Assembly: GCA_030435675.1 (NCBI GenBank)
Contig: CM059623.1
Location: forward strand, 11,062,012-11,126,011
Reading direction: 5' to 3'
Source: Steinernema hermaphroditum
Lineage: Eukaryota > Nematoda > Chromadorea > Rhabditida > Steinernematidae
Length of the DNA stretch: 64,000 nt
Of the stretch, positions 1 through 13,200 are shown piece after piece. How positions within the stretch are numbered: position 1 is the first letter of the stretch; each line of letters opens with the position of its first letter. The notes beneath the pieces were generated by a model. That model was not told the origin of the DNA, ran no database searches, and saw nothing but the letters and a program-made list of their open reading frames with translations. The position numbers and the translations under genes were made by a program.

Positions 1-2532
1 GTAGCATCCATATGTCTCCGTAAATTTGAATGATCTGCGAAGCATGAAGAACGGTTACGCTCGTAGTTTATCACAAGACAAGTGTTAATAAGGCGATATG
101 AGCTGATTTTGCAACCATTCTACGAATAGCTATGCAAATTGGCTGGACGAACCCGACTAATGCAAATGGTCTCGAATTTGTGCAGAAAAGTATTTTCGTA
201 TTTTCTTATTTCTAGTTCAGAAAACTTCTCCCAGAAAAATCACGTTTTTCATTCCATGCATGTGTTCCCCCTATGGCTACGGTATCGTACTTGTATCCCC
301 TTGGAGAACGAGCAGAAAACAACTGAAAAATGGAGAAAACGCAATTACGCGCGAAAACAGAAGTTGGGTGGGTGGAGACGAATGCAATTAGAAGAGGATC
401 GCGCGGGCTTAAAGAGGTTAGATTGAAAGAATCAGCGCCGCTAATCGAAAAGACGAAGTTGCAAAGCGGCCACGAGTTGCAAAAGGAGGCGAAGATGTGC
501 ATTCTTGAAGAGGCGCGGAAGAGTGGATGTTTTGGACGCAGGCGCTCATTCACTGGAGGCGATCTTTGCCATAGCACCTTCTACAGGATTACACACATTT
601 CCTGTTGAGTCACTTAAGTGCGCGCCAAAGGAAGGGCCTATTGTAAACAGCAGCTAAGAGCTGGCGTTCTATGTAATATCCCCTCTCAAAACAAGTTTGG
701 ATACCGTAGGACGTTTCCTGGCTTGGTTAAGCAGAAAAACTACGTCGTTGGATTGGTATTCTAGAAATATTTAGCTTGGCTTCCCAGTGGTGATTGCCAA
801 GCCTCCTTCGATACGAAGAGCGCCTATCGACATCACAAAAGAAGACCTTGAAGAGAAGACTGAAGTAACGGCAGAACTATGGTCCTGAAAATTGCCACCT
901 TTGTAACCGCCTCGTAGAAGCCACTAATGATACTATCTCCTCTGTCACGGTCCAAAACTCAGCTGGAAATCTCCGTAAATATAAACTGTTTACAATCAAT
1001 GCCTAGATAGACCCACCGGCAATTCCAACAACAGAGTCGCTTACTCAAAAAATCAGCGCGATTATGCAGTGTGCATCTCCGATCGGATAATTTGACGTGA
1101 TCCTAACATAATCTTCTCATTTTTTGTGCACATAGAGCTCGGTTAGGGAAGCAGTTGGTATCTTTGGGCGTGAACGGCCTAATCAACAACGATAAGCTCA
1201 TATATTAAGCAGTGAAACTTGATTAATGAAAGGCGAGTTTGTGCTCATGACTTGTAGGTGACTTGTCCTCTACCCATTTCACCTCATCCCGGCCCGACCC
1301 GAGGCGTCTCTCAGAAAGGTTTACACGACTTTATGCTCGATCGTATCGGATGACTTCCTTTCTGATATCGCCACTGAAGAGAAGGTTTGCCGAGTTCACC
1401 ACGCTGAAGCGTTTGGAGGGCTGAATCGCTGCAGTAGGAGATCTCTTCGAACTGAATCTGTGAAGTCCCAAGCAGTAGTTTTTATTGCTCTTTCTTTTGA
1501 CACATATTGTTTGTCTTCATTAGTTCATTGTTTCGAGATATGATCGATTTCTGGTGCCACATTATTTCAACTGTTGTGCTTATCAGCACATTCCGGACAA
1601 GATGCTTCTAGCAGCAGGCTGTTTCCGGGCACGTTTCCTCTCATTTTTCACTGTTAGCGCGACCAATTCTTTTGCAGAGACTTGACCAGTCGTTGTTCAT
1701 TTCATGGACCCCCGCGTGGAAAATTGCCATCTTATCCGAATTCTCACGTCTGGCCACGCAGTCAAGATTAACGGCTTTCAATTTATTTTGGTCCCCGACT
1801 TCCTGCTGCTATATGCTTCCCCTCCAAAGGCGGCGACGCTTGGTCCCAAATAAATATTTACATACATAGAGGTTCGAGGAACTGCGAAAAGACAAAAGAT
1901 CTTCGAGATGATGTGTTTCGCGCCGAATTGGTTTTGTCGGAAAAACAATGCGCTGTTTTGCTATTTTTGAACCTCATCTTGAGCGATGTTTCCGAAGAAG
2001 CTAGAAAAGTCGCCGAGCGGATAATTTGTTTTTTGAAATTGGACACCAGTCGACGACGTTCATTCTGCATTCAAAGGTGTCTTCGTGGCGTGACTTTCGA
2101 GGCTAGACGTCCTCGAGTCGATGCAAAACATGTTTTCCTCTCCGAAAAGTTGATTTCTGTGTTTCTTAATCTATTTATTCCTATTACCCGCTAGAATAAT
2201 CGAACTTTCCATGTCTACCTCCTGGACATCATCAAGGCCTCATCGCGTTCTAGGCCTTCGGCGCACTTTATGAAAAGTGTTTACTGTTTATAAGTGGTGT
2301 CCAAATTGATATGAATACACGGCACTGTCAAAACGCATCTGAAGGTCATGATGAGTTCTGCAAACAACGTTCATTTACGTCATTCACAAAAGATCGATTT
2401 GGAGATGGTCGACAATAGTTGATAAGCCTGTTTGACTATCTTTACGTACTCAGTCTACCCGTCCCCGGTCCATCCTGGGTCGCTTGCTTCTCCCACTCAG
2501 AAGTCCTGAAGAGTAACCATTTAACATGCAAT

Positions 2533-3806
2533 TATTGGGTTGGTAAGTTGAAAATGCACCATTTTTAAAAATGAATCCTTATTGTTGCAAAGGCACAGAT
2601 TTGAATGGGTGTATTCACCATTTAAGTGCTCAGCCTCTGTACACTTTCTGGCGAGAAGTCTGGCCATTTCACTGCAGAACAGGAGAGATTCCGGGTCGAA
2701 AAGTTCCATTTTGTCCGTTTTTGACCTCATTGCAAACTTTGGCTCAATTTATTCGTTGATGTTTCCGACAGTACCGCACAAGTAGGTACCCGATAGAGCT
2801 GTGGGAGACCTACATGCATAACAAGTACCTGAGTCCCAGCTGAAGATGAGCAGCAGTTTTGTGTGCAATCAAAAATATCAAACATTCATGCTCCTGCTGG
2901 ATCTGCTGAAATCCCAAAACCAGTTACTAGTTCTTGCCTTATCTTGAATAAGAGAACGAGGTTTTTCTAGATGTTAGTCGCAAACTATAGCTGAGAGATT
3001 GCTCTATCCTATAAATACGTTTCAGCCCCGTGCTTCTATAATATCGCATATAAGACAGTGCAGCATTACTTTTCAACCTGGTTCTGACCGCAGCACAATA
3101 GTTGACTTCTCTTCCTTATCCATACCCTCAAGTAGTTCTGGGGATCATATGGCTAGAACCCCCTTGAACTCAAGAGTCACGAAAAATAAAGGAAAAGATT
3201 TTTACTTAGAAATACAAATAAAAGCAGGGGTCAATGAGTTGCGATGGCGGATCAAGGGCTCGGAGAGTCGTGAGAAATCGGAGTTCCCGATTTCCACTTG
3301 TAGCCAAAGGCATCGGAGCATCAGCCACTATGGCATTGAAGCACCCTAGCTGGCCGTCCATGTTGTCTGTACACCCCCAGCTGGAGTTTGTTAAATCAAC
3401 AAAAAGTTTAACTACTTTCGGGTCAAGTGCTTTATGGGCAAATTTTTTATCTTCTTGGAATTTGTTCTCACTGTGACATTGCAAGAAGAGATCAGCGTGT
3501 GCGCTTGGAAGCTAAGCTCCTGCTGTATGCGCAGCTAAGACAGCATACCGCCTTTCAAATAAATAGTCCCTCGGAGAGGTTGTCGAAGGTTCGGTGTTTC
3601 GGATGCCCAGGTGGTGCTTCGCGGACCATGAATATAAAAGGATTCAAAGAAAGCGGAGGGCATGCAGGTGGGGCATCGGAGCGTACCGACTGGAAAGTCA
3701 ACCAATCGCCCATACGGACGCACTATTCCATCTGATCCAAGGATCACACAGTGCGAAAATAGACGCGAATCAAAAATGGTGCATTTTCAACTTACCAACC
3801 CAATAA
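2533..3806. mobile_element. Mariner-like element defined by inverted ends
   Basis: A stretch of about 38 bp at 2528-2565 recurs as its reverse complement at 3774-3811. The ends read TTGGGTTGGTAAGTTG inward and are flanked by TA on both sides, as expected for Tc1/mariner insertion. The 1.27 kb span is the usual size of a mariner. I found no transposase motif inside (no D..D..D catalytic pattern in any frame), so this is either a heavily decayed copy or a non-autonomous element. Ends and TA are seen directly; the family assignment is inference. Confidence 0.5.
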
Positions 3807-6121
3807 TTGCCGACAACACACAACAATTCACCCAGTTAATGAACAAGATCTGGAACTCATTCAATCTACAGAAACAGGCGCACCCGGAAATTCCTTCTTT
3901 TTGAGTGTTTTCGAGTGGTTTTCTTGCGTGATAGCGTCCCATTTGTATATTCTGTTATTTCTGTTATTAATCGGCTACTTAGTTTATCCAGGAAATGGAA
4001 AGAGGAAGAGGAAGAGGAAGCTTGAACAGCGCACCAGTGCCCTGAGGAATGAAACCAAGAGAGTCGGAATTTCGGATAACGCAGTTCGAAATGCTGCGGA
4101 AACGCTTCAGAAGGACAGAAATCTAAACGAAGCTGGACTCATGAGGTACAAGAAATCCCCGAAAAAACCGCTCGTGTCCAAGAAAAATCACCAAGCTGAC
4201 ATCGTGTTCGCTAGGAAACACGTCAACTGGAAATCTGAGGACTGGATGGTTCCACGGACGACTCGAAGTGCTACCGTCTAGGGTCGGATGGAAAAACAGA
4301 GCGTCCAAAACATGACAAAGAACAGTTGGTCTTGCAGTATTAGTGTGGAGTGGGGACCACATAAACAAGCGCGCCCCATAGGTAAAGTTTTAATTGCCGA
4401 TTTACACAGAGCGGTTTGACACTAAATCGGTCAACAAATTGTGGCGCGCTTGTTTCCACAATTTTCTTGGTTCTTGTTGCTCCAGTCGTACTACGAATAA
4501 TTTGAGTATCTTGGAAAATGTATGAATATGATTCAAACTCTTGGATTTTATGAAAAGTCTTATGTGAAGGCATGTGACCCCTGCTTCCAGCCGTCGTTCT
4601 TAGAGTTGCTCTAAGGGGCAAGATCATAGCACTTATCTTAATCCCCCGACCGCAAAGTGCACCCCAAACGACCACTTTCGGCACTTTTGCCAAAATATGT
4701 GACATTCTCGGTTTGCGAAAACGCTCGTTTTCGGCCATAATCGCATCAAATCAAGAGTCCCGGGCATGCCGATTTTGAATAATTTTGGTGGGATAACTCG
4801 ATTTAAGGGCGGAAGTGTCTCGACGTGTTTTTTGGTGTTTGGCGCGGACGTGCGTGAGAGCGGAGTTCCAGAAATGGAGCCATTCTTAGAGGTCACTTGA
4901 GCTGAGCTCGAATCGTAAAATTGAAATGTGGCCGACCGTAGAGGGCTTAACTTAATTGGTTCGAAGAATGGGGATCTTGGCTTTCGAGGTCAATGTGCTT
5001 TTGAGCTTATTATGAGAGACTGAGATCATTGTAGTATGCACATACCGTGAAGCCCGGTGTAAGCATTTGTAGAGAGAATTTGGGTTGGTTGCTTTCAGCA
5101 GCATAGAAATGTTTGGACAGCTGGAATGTGTACTTTGTCGTTCTTTTAGCCAATCCTTGTACACTCCAATATGTGGGGCTTTGTCTTTGGCTTTGCTGTA
5201 ATGTCCTAGCTGCCCAAACGCTGATGTCAACGTCAACTTTCTGCTTCCATTGTTACGAGTTCCGCATTTTGTCATTTTTCCGCATTCTAGGCTTCCATGC
5301 ATATGGAAGTGACACAAACAATTCATCATTGCTACGTGGTTAGGAAATGCACGCGATGATCGACACCCTCACACCAAGAAAAAAAGGCCATGAGTTGTAG
5401 AGTAGGTTGTATTTGTTTACAGTTCTTAATTTTAATCTATATGCCTTAAGCTAATAAGGGAAACTTTTCCTTCCGCCGATTCCAGAATGTTTGGCACTGG
5501 AACTGTTTGGCACTTAAAGGCAGGGACGATTTGTTCATTTTATAGGTTTTGGCCAGCATTCCGAGTTTTGGCCCGGTTCACATCGCACGGTAACAGAGAC
5601 ACCCAAAATATTGTTCATCAATCAATTATTCAATACAAAGTTATTGTTCCAAGTGCAAAAGCGACAATGGAATCCAAAATTTTTCTTTTTTTTTTTTGTT
5701 TCATTCTTTGGTCTCTTTCTTTTTCTGTTTTCCGTTTTCCCAAAATCGAAAACACAAAACTTTGTGATTAGCATGAAATATGCATAGCTGAACGCGAAAG
5801 TGCCCCTTAACTAAACGCTGTCCACAAGTGTCTACGTATCTGACCGAACCATCCATACTCGATTTCCCTTGCCCCCACAAACATCGCCCTTTTTCTGCAG
5901 AAGTTCATTTCCGCTGTTGCAAGCCGCTGCTTTCTATTAATAAATTAGCCTAGCGCACGCGCTCCATCGCTTCGATTTCGGCCCTTTTTCCGCACTTCCG
6001 CCCATCCGTCGCCGTTTAACTTCGTGCCGCCGAAATTGGCGTGTAATCACATCAGCCGATCTTGTGCGCACCCCGGTGTCCCCCCGGAAGGCGTCGAGTG
6101 ATACCGAAAAAGGCACAGGAA

Positions 6122-6393
6122 TGGAGAAACGTTTTTAGGACGGTAATGAGGCGAGTTTTTGCGATTCGATTTGACTTTTGAAAGACAAAGAGGAGCACTA
6201 GGGGATAATTGGATTTGGACCTCCTCTGATTTAATGTCGCCGATTGGAAAGATCCAGTGGAAGAAGTGACGATGACGATGACGATGAACGATAAAAATTA
6301 AAAACGAAAAATGACGATCCAGTGGAAGAAGTGTTATGAGACGTCCAGGGACGACTCGACAATATTCCACAGGGATGACTTCCAAAAAGTGTC
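6122..6393 (+). repeat. Dispersed repeat, copy A (inverted partner at 8913)
   Basis: This block matches the reverse complement of 8913-9178 over long, nearly identical stretches. These include the segments from 6123 to 6240 (ATGGAGAAACG to TTAATGTCG) and from 6330 to 6390 (GAAGTGTTATGAGACGTCC to AAAAAGTGTC). The middle differs: copy A has a short GATGAC microsatellite where copy B has unrelated sequence. No coding potential is evident. It is probably a transposon remnant or MITE-like repeat. Confidence 0.65.
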
Positions 6394-6469
6394 GCCGAAG
6401 GCTACTTTTTGGTTCTTCTGGGACTTTCATTTGTATCAGTGCCGATCGGTCGTACGTTCTCTTGGAAAT

Positions 6470-6600
6470 GAGTTGAATGAGCGGTCGTTCTTGGCGTAAC
6501 TTGGCTCTCAGAAGCCTGAAACACCAGGAAGCCATAGTTCCATGTCGTAGAAGGCCGAAACCACCGTCCGACCAACCGTACCATGAAGCGGAAGCATCGT
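6470..6600 (+). repeat. Diverged interspersed repeat, copy 1
   Basis: The sequence from GAGCGGTCGTTCTTGG through CACCAGGAAGCCATAGTTCC recurs in degenerate form at 7930-8030, and on the opposite strand at 42340-42500 and 47510-47640. No reading frame is shared among the copies. This is most likely an old non-autonomous transposon family. Confidence 0.45.
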
Positions 6601-7929
6601 TGAAGCCCCAATACCTGCGTCACCAGCTACTCCGATGATGGCTCTCCATGTTGGGAAGTGCTTGAAGCTATTTTTTATATATACGTTTCTTGTTCTTTAA
6701 ACTCTCCACGACAAGGTCATCGCCCTTGTATCTGTTTATTCCCACCGTATCGGATCTTTGAAATACACTTGACCTTTTGCCTCAATAGATAAATCCGTCC
6801 CCATATTCCCACTTGAACCATCACTTACAACACCCGGCCTAAAGATGACGATTCAAAACAACATCTCTCGATTCATCATCTCGAACTTTCGGAACCCCAA
6901 AAACAATTCGTTTTGATGGATGCTGCTCATTCGACTCAATTTCCGTGTGAAAAGCGGATCGGCCTATATTTGGACCCAATTAACCGCGCCCTTTCAGGCA
7001 AAGGAGAGAAATTTGTTTTTCTCAAAGTGCGCACGCCACCATCAGTTATTCACCAGTTTTCGCCTTAGAACAACGCCGACAACGACGATCCTGTTTACAG
7101 GCCTAAGTTGATATTTCCTCAAAAGTGCAAGGAGGTTTGGTGCGCGGCCGGGAACGGCACGGAAAACAAGGAATTTCGGTGGATTTCGGCTAATTGTGGA
7201 AAGTGATTTTGACGTGTTTTGCCGCGCATCTGCTTGAGGCATGGGAAATGCAAATGCAGGGCGACGTCGCGTGGTAAACAACGTGATTTTTGGAGAGACG
7301 TTGCCGTTATTTTTTAGACAGATAGCATAGTGCAGACATGTCTAGACGTCTTGCAGTTCCTTGAGTTAGAAAGCGTTCCTGTAGACGAAGACATACCACA
7401 GACAGAAGATGTACAAACATCTCTGTATTTCAATCAAAATCCTAGAAATAACATTTCTTGGAACTCGTAGATATGTCTGAAGTCTGACTATCTAAGAGAG
7501 GAAAAAGATAAATCTAAATGTTGATTTATAATTGTTGAAGTCATAAATATTTCTATGCACATCCTTGGACTCCATAAAAACATTCTTCAATCAACGAAGG
7601 TTGGAAATAATTTGGCGTTATTTATAGTCAAAGCCCGTGGCTCCTCATTTCCTCTTTTTGATTTACGACCTCCACCACCGCCGTTTGCCCTTTTGAGTGG
7701 TGTGGCATTTGTTACATTTCTGGAGTAGCCCTTTGAATATGCACTTGGAGGAGGTGTGGGAAGACTGGGTGGGCGAAAGAGATCGTCGTGGATTTGGAGA
7801 CGCTTGAGACGATCCCTAAATGAGGCACATGTTTTAAAATTTTTCGTTTATAAATATGCTGTGGTGTCTCATCTTGATCATAGGTTACTGACACCGCTTG
7901 TCTTCCTTGTGCGTCCTACATGCCAACAA

Positions 7930-8030
7930 CCTTTGCGTGACCGATCGTTCTTGGTCGTTGTTGTTGGCGCAGAAGGCCTGGAACACTATGGAGTAGCAGG
8001 TTACTACCACCGTTTGTCTTTTTTTGTACA
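7930..8030 (+). repeat. Diverged interspersed repeat, copy 2
   Basis: This stretch carries the same GATCGTTCTTGG core, followed by TTGGCGCAGAAGGCCTGG, as the copy near 6470 and the reverse-strand copy near 47580. Boundaries are approximate. Confidence 0.4.
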
Positions 8031-8912
8031 TCATACACTGGCACTGACGATCCGAACACCCAAAAATTGAAGTTAACTATCTATTGAAGAGTTATAGGAA
8101 CAAAGTAAATCTGTTGTGTATGTCGTACTCTGACTGTAATCTATGTGAATTGTGAACCTATGTAGAGTAATCAGACATTGCTTTCTATGATTTTTTTTGA
8201 CGTTTATTTCACACGTTATTTGCGGTGAGCTCCCGAAATCTGACGTGATGATTAGATATGCTGAGCTTTGTTAAGGGCGATGAGCTGGATGGCGAAGACG
8301 ACCGAATGAAGGATCTGCGATTCGTCTATTGGCACTAAAGCCATTTGTAATATAGTAAGAGTACAAAAACTCTATTTAGGATGTATTGCTTTGCTGCTCC
8401 TGTAACCCAATTGATCCAGTAATGGGGTTTAATCGTTTGTGGAATATCACAATAGTTGGTGGGGTGCGTAAATCTAAATGCATCCTACCTAACGACATCT
8501 CCGACGGTGGGAGGTTTCATTGTGGATTTGACGATTTTTCCAATAATAATCCTCCGCCTACGGCAACGACTTCCTTCCGCAGCACCTAAACACACATATT
8601 CATCAAGCCCCCTTTGATTTTTGCCCTTAGGTCCTTCAGGATCTCTGAAAGTCAGGCATTTCAAACGAACTCATTATTCCGGTCTTTTGTCCCTTCATGC
8701 AAAAGAGAGCATTTTGAGTTTAGTACGTGAAACTGTTTGCGACAAAATCAATGTCTTTCTCAGAAATATATTCAAAACAAGCAGTCTCTTGGGTTTCTTA
8801 TCTGATTTGGGCGAGTCAAAGAGAGTTGGACGAAGTTGATTTTTTGTCTCCGCAACCAAAAACAAAAATTGGATTTTGGCCGGAAAGGTTTCCTTTGTTC
8901 CTGCGCTCCAAA

Positions 8913-9178
8913 CGGACACTTTTTGGAAGACATCCCTGTGGAATATTGTCGAGTCGTCCCTGGACGTCTCATAACACTTCTTCCACACCACCACCAGATC
9001 GTCAAAATCCAACTTGAGATGATCTACGACCCAACTTCTCCTACTTCTTTGCAATCGGCGACATTAAATCAGAGGAGGTCCAAATCCAATTATCCCCTAG
9101 TGCTCCTTTTTATCTTTCAAAAGCCAAATCGAATCGCAAAAACTCGCCTCATTACCGTCTCAAAAACGTTTCTCCATC
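8913..9178 (-). repeat. Dispersed repeat, copy B (inverted relative to 6122)
   Basis: This is the reverse complement of the block at 6122-6393. The two copies lie about 2.5 kb apart in opposite orientation. Outside the shared arms the sequences diverge, so it is a repeat-family pair or the ends of a larger decayed element, not a recent duplication. Confidence 0.65.
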
Positions 9179-10275
9179 GATTTTTCATTGCCATAAGAGA
9201 GCGAAGAATGAAATTCGTGTGTAATGTTACCAATTCTGAATTCTAAAATTTTATAAGGATTAGCTGCCATGGTACACGTGTAATCTCTAGGAGTCTAAGG
9301 TCCAGTCTAAGGGTATATAAATATATAAATCTGGATGGCAAATACAGGAAAATGATTCAACCCTATTTCACAGTTACCACATTTTATTTGCTCATCCATT
9401 CACTCTTACATTCACCACGAAAGACATCTCATAATGCAAAACGAAGATCAACGAAGATCGATCAACATAGCAGCGGCGCGGGTGGTCTGGCGATGCTGAA
9501 TGTCTTCTTGGCGATGGTGAAATACTATTCGGCAGATATGCATTTTCGTTTTTTAATGCGTTGTATGCGTGCATGATATGCGTTATTCAAATGGCCACTT
9601 ATCTTTCGGCCCTTCGCAGATTCGTTGCAATACCGTATCTCAATTATGTTTTGCAATAAAACGACGACCTAGAGGACATTATCATTTTTAAACATATCCG
9701 ATTTCGTTGCAGTTTTATAATCGTTCAGTCACTACATATCAAATTTTGTTAACATGCAATCTCTCTGATTTCCAGCACTAATAACAGATGCACGACTAGA
9801 TCACACTTTCGTATTATCATGTTCAGCGGTGCCGGATTGAGTTTCATACGCACTTTTCCCAGGATCACTTAAGCAACCTTCGAGTTGCCCTTCTCTGAAT
9901 CACCCATGTTCCATTCAACACCCAATCGTTGATCTCCTGCCATCGTCACACACAATGTGCTCCCCTAACGAGCTCACCCGTTGCATAATTACCCCACTTG
10001 GGCCATCTCCCCGCACCCGTTTCTATTTATTCTTGTTTTTTCGGCTCTGTGGCGCAGTCGAAAGGCGCTTCGGAATGCGCGCATATGAATCGGTCTCCAA
10101 AGGGAAATAAGAATGACATGTGGGCGTGGCCGGGCGGCCAAGGCGGCGCTTTGCGACGCTTTTTGGCCCTTGAGGCACTTGGCGATCTGCCGGCCTGGTG
10201 GTCTTCCCGCTTTGTTCGGAGGGCGCGGCGGGCCTCCCGATGACATTGTTATGCTGTAATGTGTCGTCGTTTCAG

Positions 10276-13200
10276 AGTTTACGAGCCGCTCAATTACTCC
10301 AGCGCTTACTTACTTACTCTCCTGAGTGCCGTTTCGTTTTGGAAAGCGCCGTTTTGGAATCTTCAAGCATTTTGTATCCGGAGATACAGAAGATGCTCGG
10401 AGCGCAGGCGTTGAGAACTAAACAGGTCGGTTGAGGAGTGGTTACGTAATCGAGCTAAATACGCCTTGAAGTCCCTGTTTTTGGCTTTGACCGGTTCTTA
10501 GTCCCTTCGGTGTAATGCCATTAACAATAGCCTTTCGTCATCGCCGCATTAGGTCAAATAACAAAGTCTGTACGACTGGCAATTAGGCCCTTAGATGTAA
10601 TTGGCAGTTGATTGTAGTCGATCTCAAGCACTTGAGTCAGATAGAAGTGACATTGATTCAAAGTAAGTAGATTGGCTACAATTCAGATGCACTCATAATA
10701 TCGCTAAGCATCTGGGTAAAATGGCTTGTATCTACGACATATGTACGGCATTGAGCCTTAGACGCACACAAAGAAATCAGACCCTTCCTTGATCAGACGA
10801 GAAATCCTATCTTCTTTTTCTAAAATACTGAATTTATTCTTTGAGAGGCTTGAAATTATGCACGGCCACCAAAAGTGGACGTCTGATAGACAGACATCTA
10901 ATGAGTCTGCAGTCTACTTATCCAGTTTCGAGAACGTTCCATTGTGGGACCGATCCATTTCGGTTGTTTTCCGTTTTCACGATTGAGTGACGTTCTAGAC
11001 TACCGTCTAGATGCATGACGATCGTGCTCAAAACGACTACAAGTTACCTCTCATAGAAGCTTGTCATATAACGAGCTCGTGCACGATTTCACGACTTTTT
11101 TGGAGTTATAGGCCAAGTAGCCCAGAAGGCGGCAAAATTAGTCCTCACAAAAGAGGCTAGACGTGAGTCAAAAACTGTAAGGAAATGTAGGATCTAGCAT
11201 CCCAAGAACCCCAGACATAGGGCTACCGGACCAGAACTGTCTGTGTGGTTCATTGCGAACGTGTTTGATTTGTAGACCGGTCGGGGACGGTTCGGCGCCA
11301 TCCTCAGACCTGTCTGTTGTCCGAAACCGACCGCTCCTCGGTGATCATTGCAACCGCTGCAGACAGACAAACCAGCGCTTTTATAAGTCCAGTGCAGACA
11401 GAGAATCACGCACACAACTCCTACAAAGAGGCTGTAAAGGTGATCCAATCATTACTTTGCTTAGCGAATTGAATTATCCTGTGAAGCATCCACGTGGATT
11501 TATACATATCCTCCGTAGACGGCATATCATCCAGTTAACGGATTTATCCTTTTTTGTTCATTAGCCAAAGTGTTCGATTCTCCAGAAATATACCTCATTT
11601 TCATTTCTGTGAAATCTCGGGATTGTACCAATCCTGCCCAAAGGCGTAAACACTTCCATAAATGGGATGTGCACTCATCCTCATTCCACATTCCGGCCCA
11701 AAACAATCGAACTTGTTTATTTTTCCGACGCCAAAGGCCATCGCATTGTTGTTCTTAGAAAAGGGAGAGACCGAAAAACAGCACGTCACCGAAGATGATC
11801 ATAAATCTTCAGAAATCTGACACCCTTCCAAGTGTCACTTGACTCGGGAACATTGCCTGCTGCGAGAGGACCCAAATTAAACATTTACAAAACGTAGCTT
11901 AAGTGCCAACTTCTGCCAAAGATTTATGGCTACATCGGAGCGCCGAAAACACGGCAACCTATTCCGACAACTGCGCTGCACTGCAGGGGACCCTCCCACC
12001 TTTTCCCTTCCTGTTTTGCCCATTTCCTCGTGGAAAACATGACGTGATTCGCCAAAATCAACAAGCTACAAATTCGCTCCACCGAGCACGGGTCCAACTT
12101 CTGAGCTTCCGCCAAAAAGCATAAAAATAGCATCTCAACACTTAGATCGGAACATTCGGTTGAGGCGTTAATGGGCCTCTCATGAGCTGTTTTCCGACGA
12201 GAGTGTAGAAACCCATTGCCAGAGGGCCATAAAACTCGTTTGAAGAAAAACAACGTCCGAGACAAGACAAAAGAATGCGAGTTCCGGGTTTTTCACTAAA
12301 AACAAAGGCACTGGTCGGAAGCTCCTGCAAAGTCTTTCCACGTTAGGGGGTTTTCTCGTGAAACGTTCTGTTAAAACCAAAGGATACAAGATATGTGATA
12401 TTTGAACATTAGCTGTTGGACGAGAGAATTAAGAGGCTTATTTAATGATATCTCAATGCAACATCTTCAAAATTCAAATATGCAAGTCTTGGCTTAACCG
12501 ATAATCTCTCAATGCGTCATCCTCAGATCGTCACACATTAGTAAACATGTTCCCCAAAAGCTCGTCGGCTTTTACGCACAACTAACCATGTAAACGCCCA
12601 AACCAGTATGGGCAATATTGTGAAAACTGCCGGTTTTTGTGCTCGAGCTGGTCAGTCTTTGTTGTGTGTTTATGCGGTTGGAAAGGAAGCCGAAACCGTA
12701 CAGCCAGACCACACCTGACGGATCGAACGACTGACCGATCCGATCCAATCCGTTCGTGCCCATCGGTGGTTCAGCCCCAGATACCACTGGACCTCTGTTG
12801 GCAAAGTTGACCATAGCCATTTGGACGTATCTTTTGAAGGGTTGCTAAATGGTTTGCATGGCCAGATGTACGTATAAGCTTTTGGGCTTAAGATTCAGCA
12901 ATGTGTACCTACCTATGTGCTAATTTGCAGCTCGATTTGAGCTGGACACTTCGGACGCTTATTAGTGAGGGAGCAAACAAGTGCAAGTAGGTTAACCGCC
13001 TTCTTTACGTACTCTAGTTTTACTAATCAGTAATCAAAAAGTGCATTCTTCGAAATTACATCCAGCTTCTGCAAAGTGGCTACAGTGCAATCAGAGACCA
13101 TGGACCAAACCGTTGACGTAATGTTGATAAATCAGAGGAGAAAGCGAGTTTTGGGAAAACAAAGTCACATGGTTGGTGAGGACCTTCGGAAATGAATTTC

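Larger units (their letters stand above)
1..10275. other. Gene-poor stretch, no supportable CDS
   Basis: I see no open reading frame here with convincing codon pattern, splice sites or family resemblance. The frames present are short and look like chance. The stretch may be upstream or intronic DNA of the plus-strand gene whose exons start at 10276, because that gene has introns of 2-3 kb. What it does hold are repeats, listed separately: a mariner-like inverted-repeat pair, a dispersed inverted repeat, and copies of a diverged repeat family. A candidate first exon at 7241-7273 is discussed in the findings. Confidence 0.5.
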
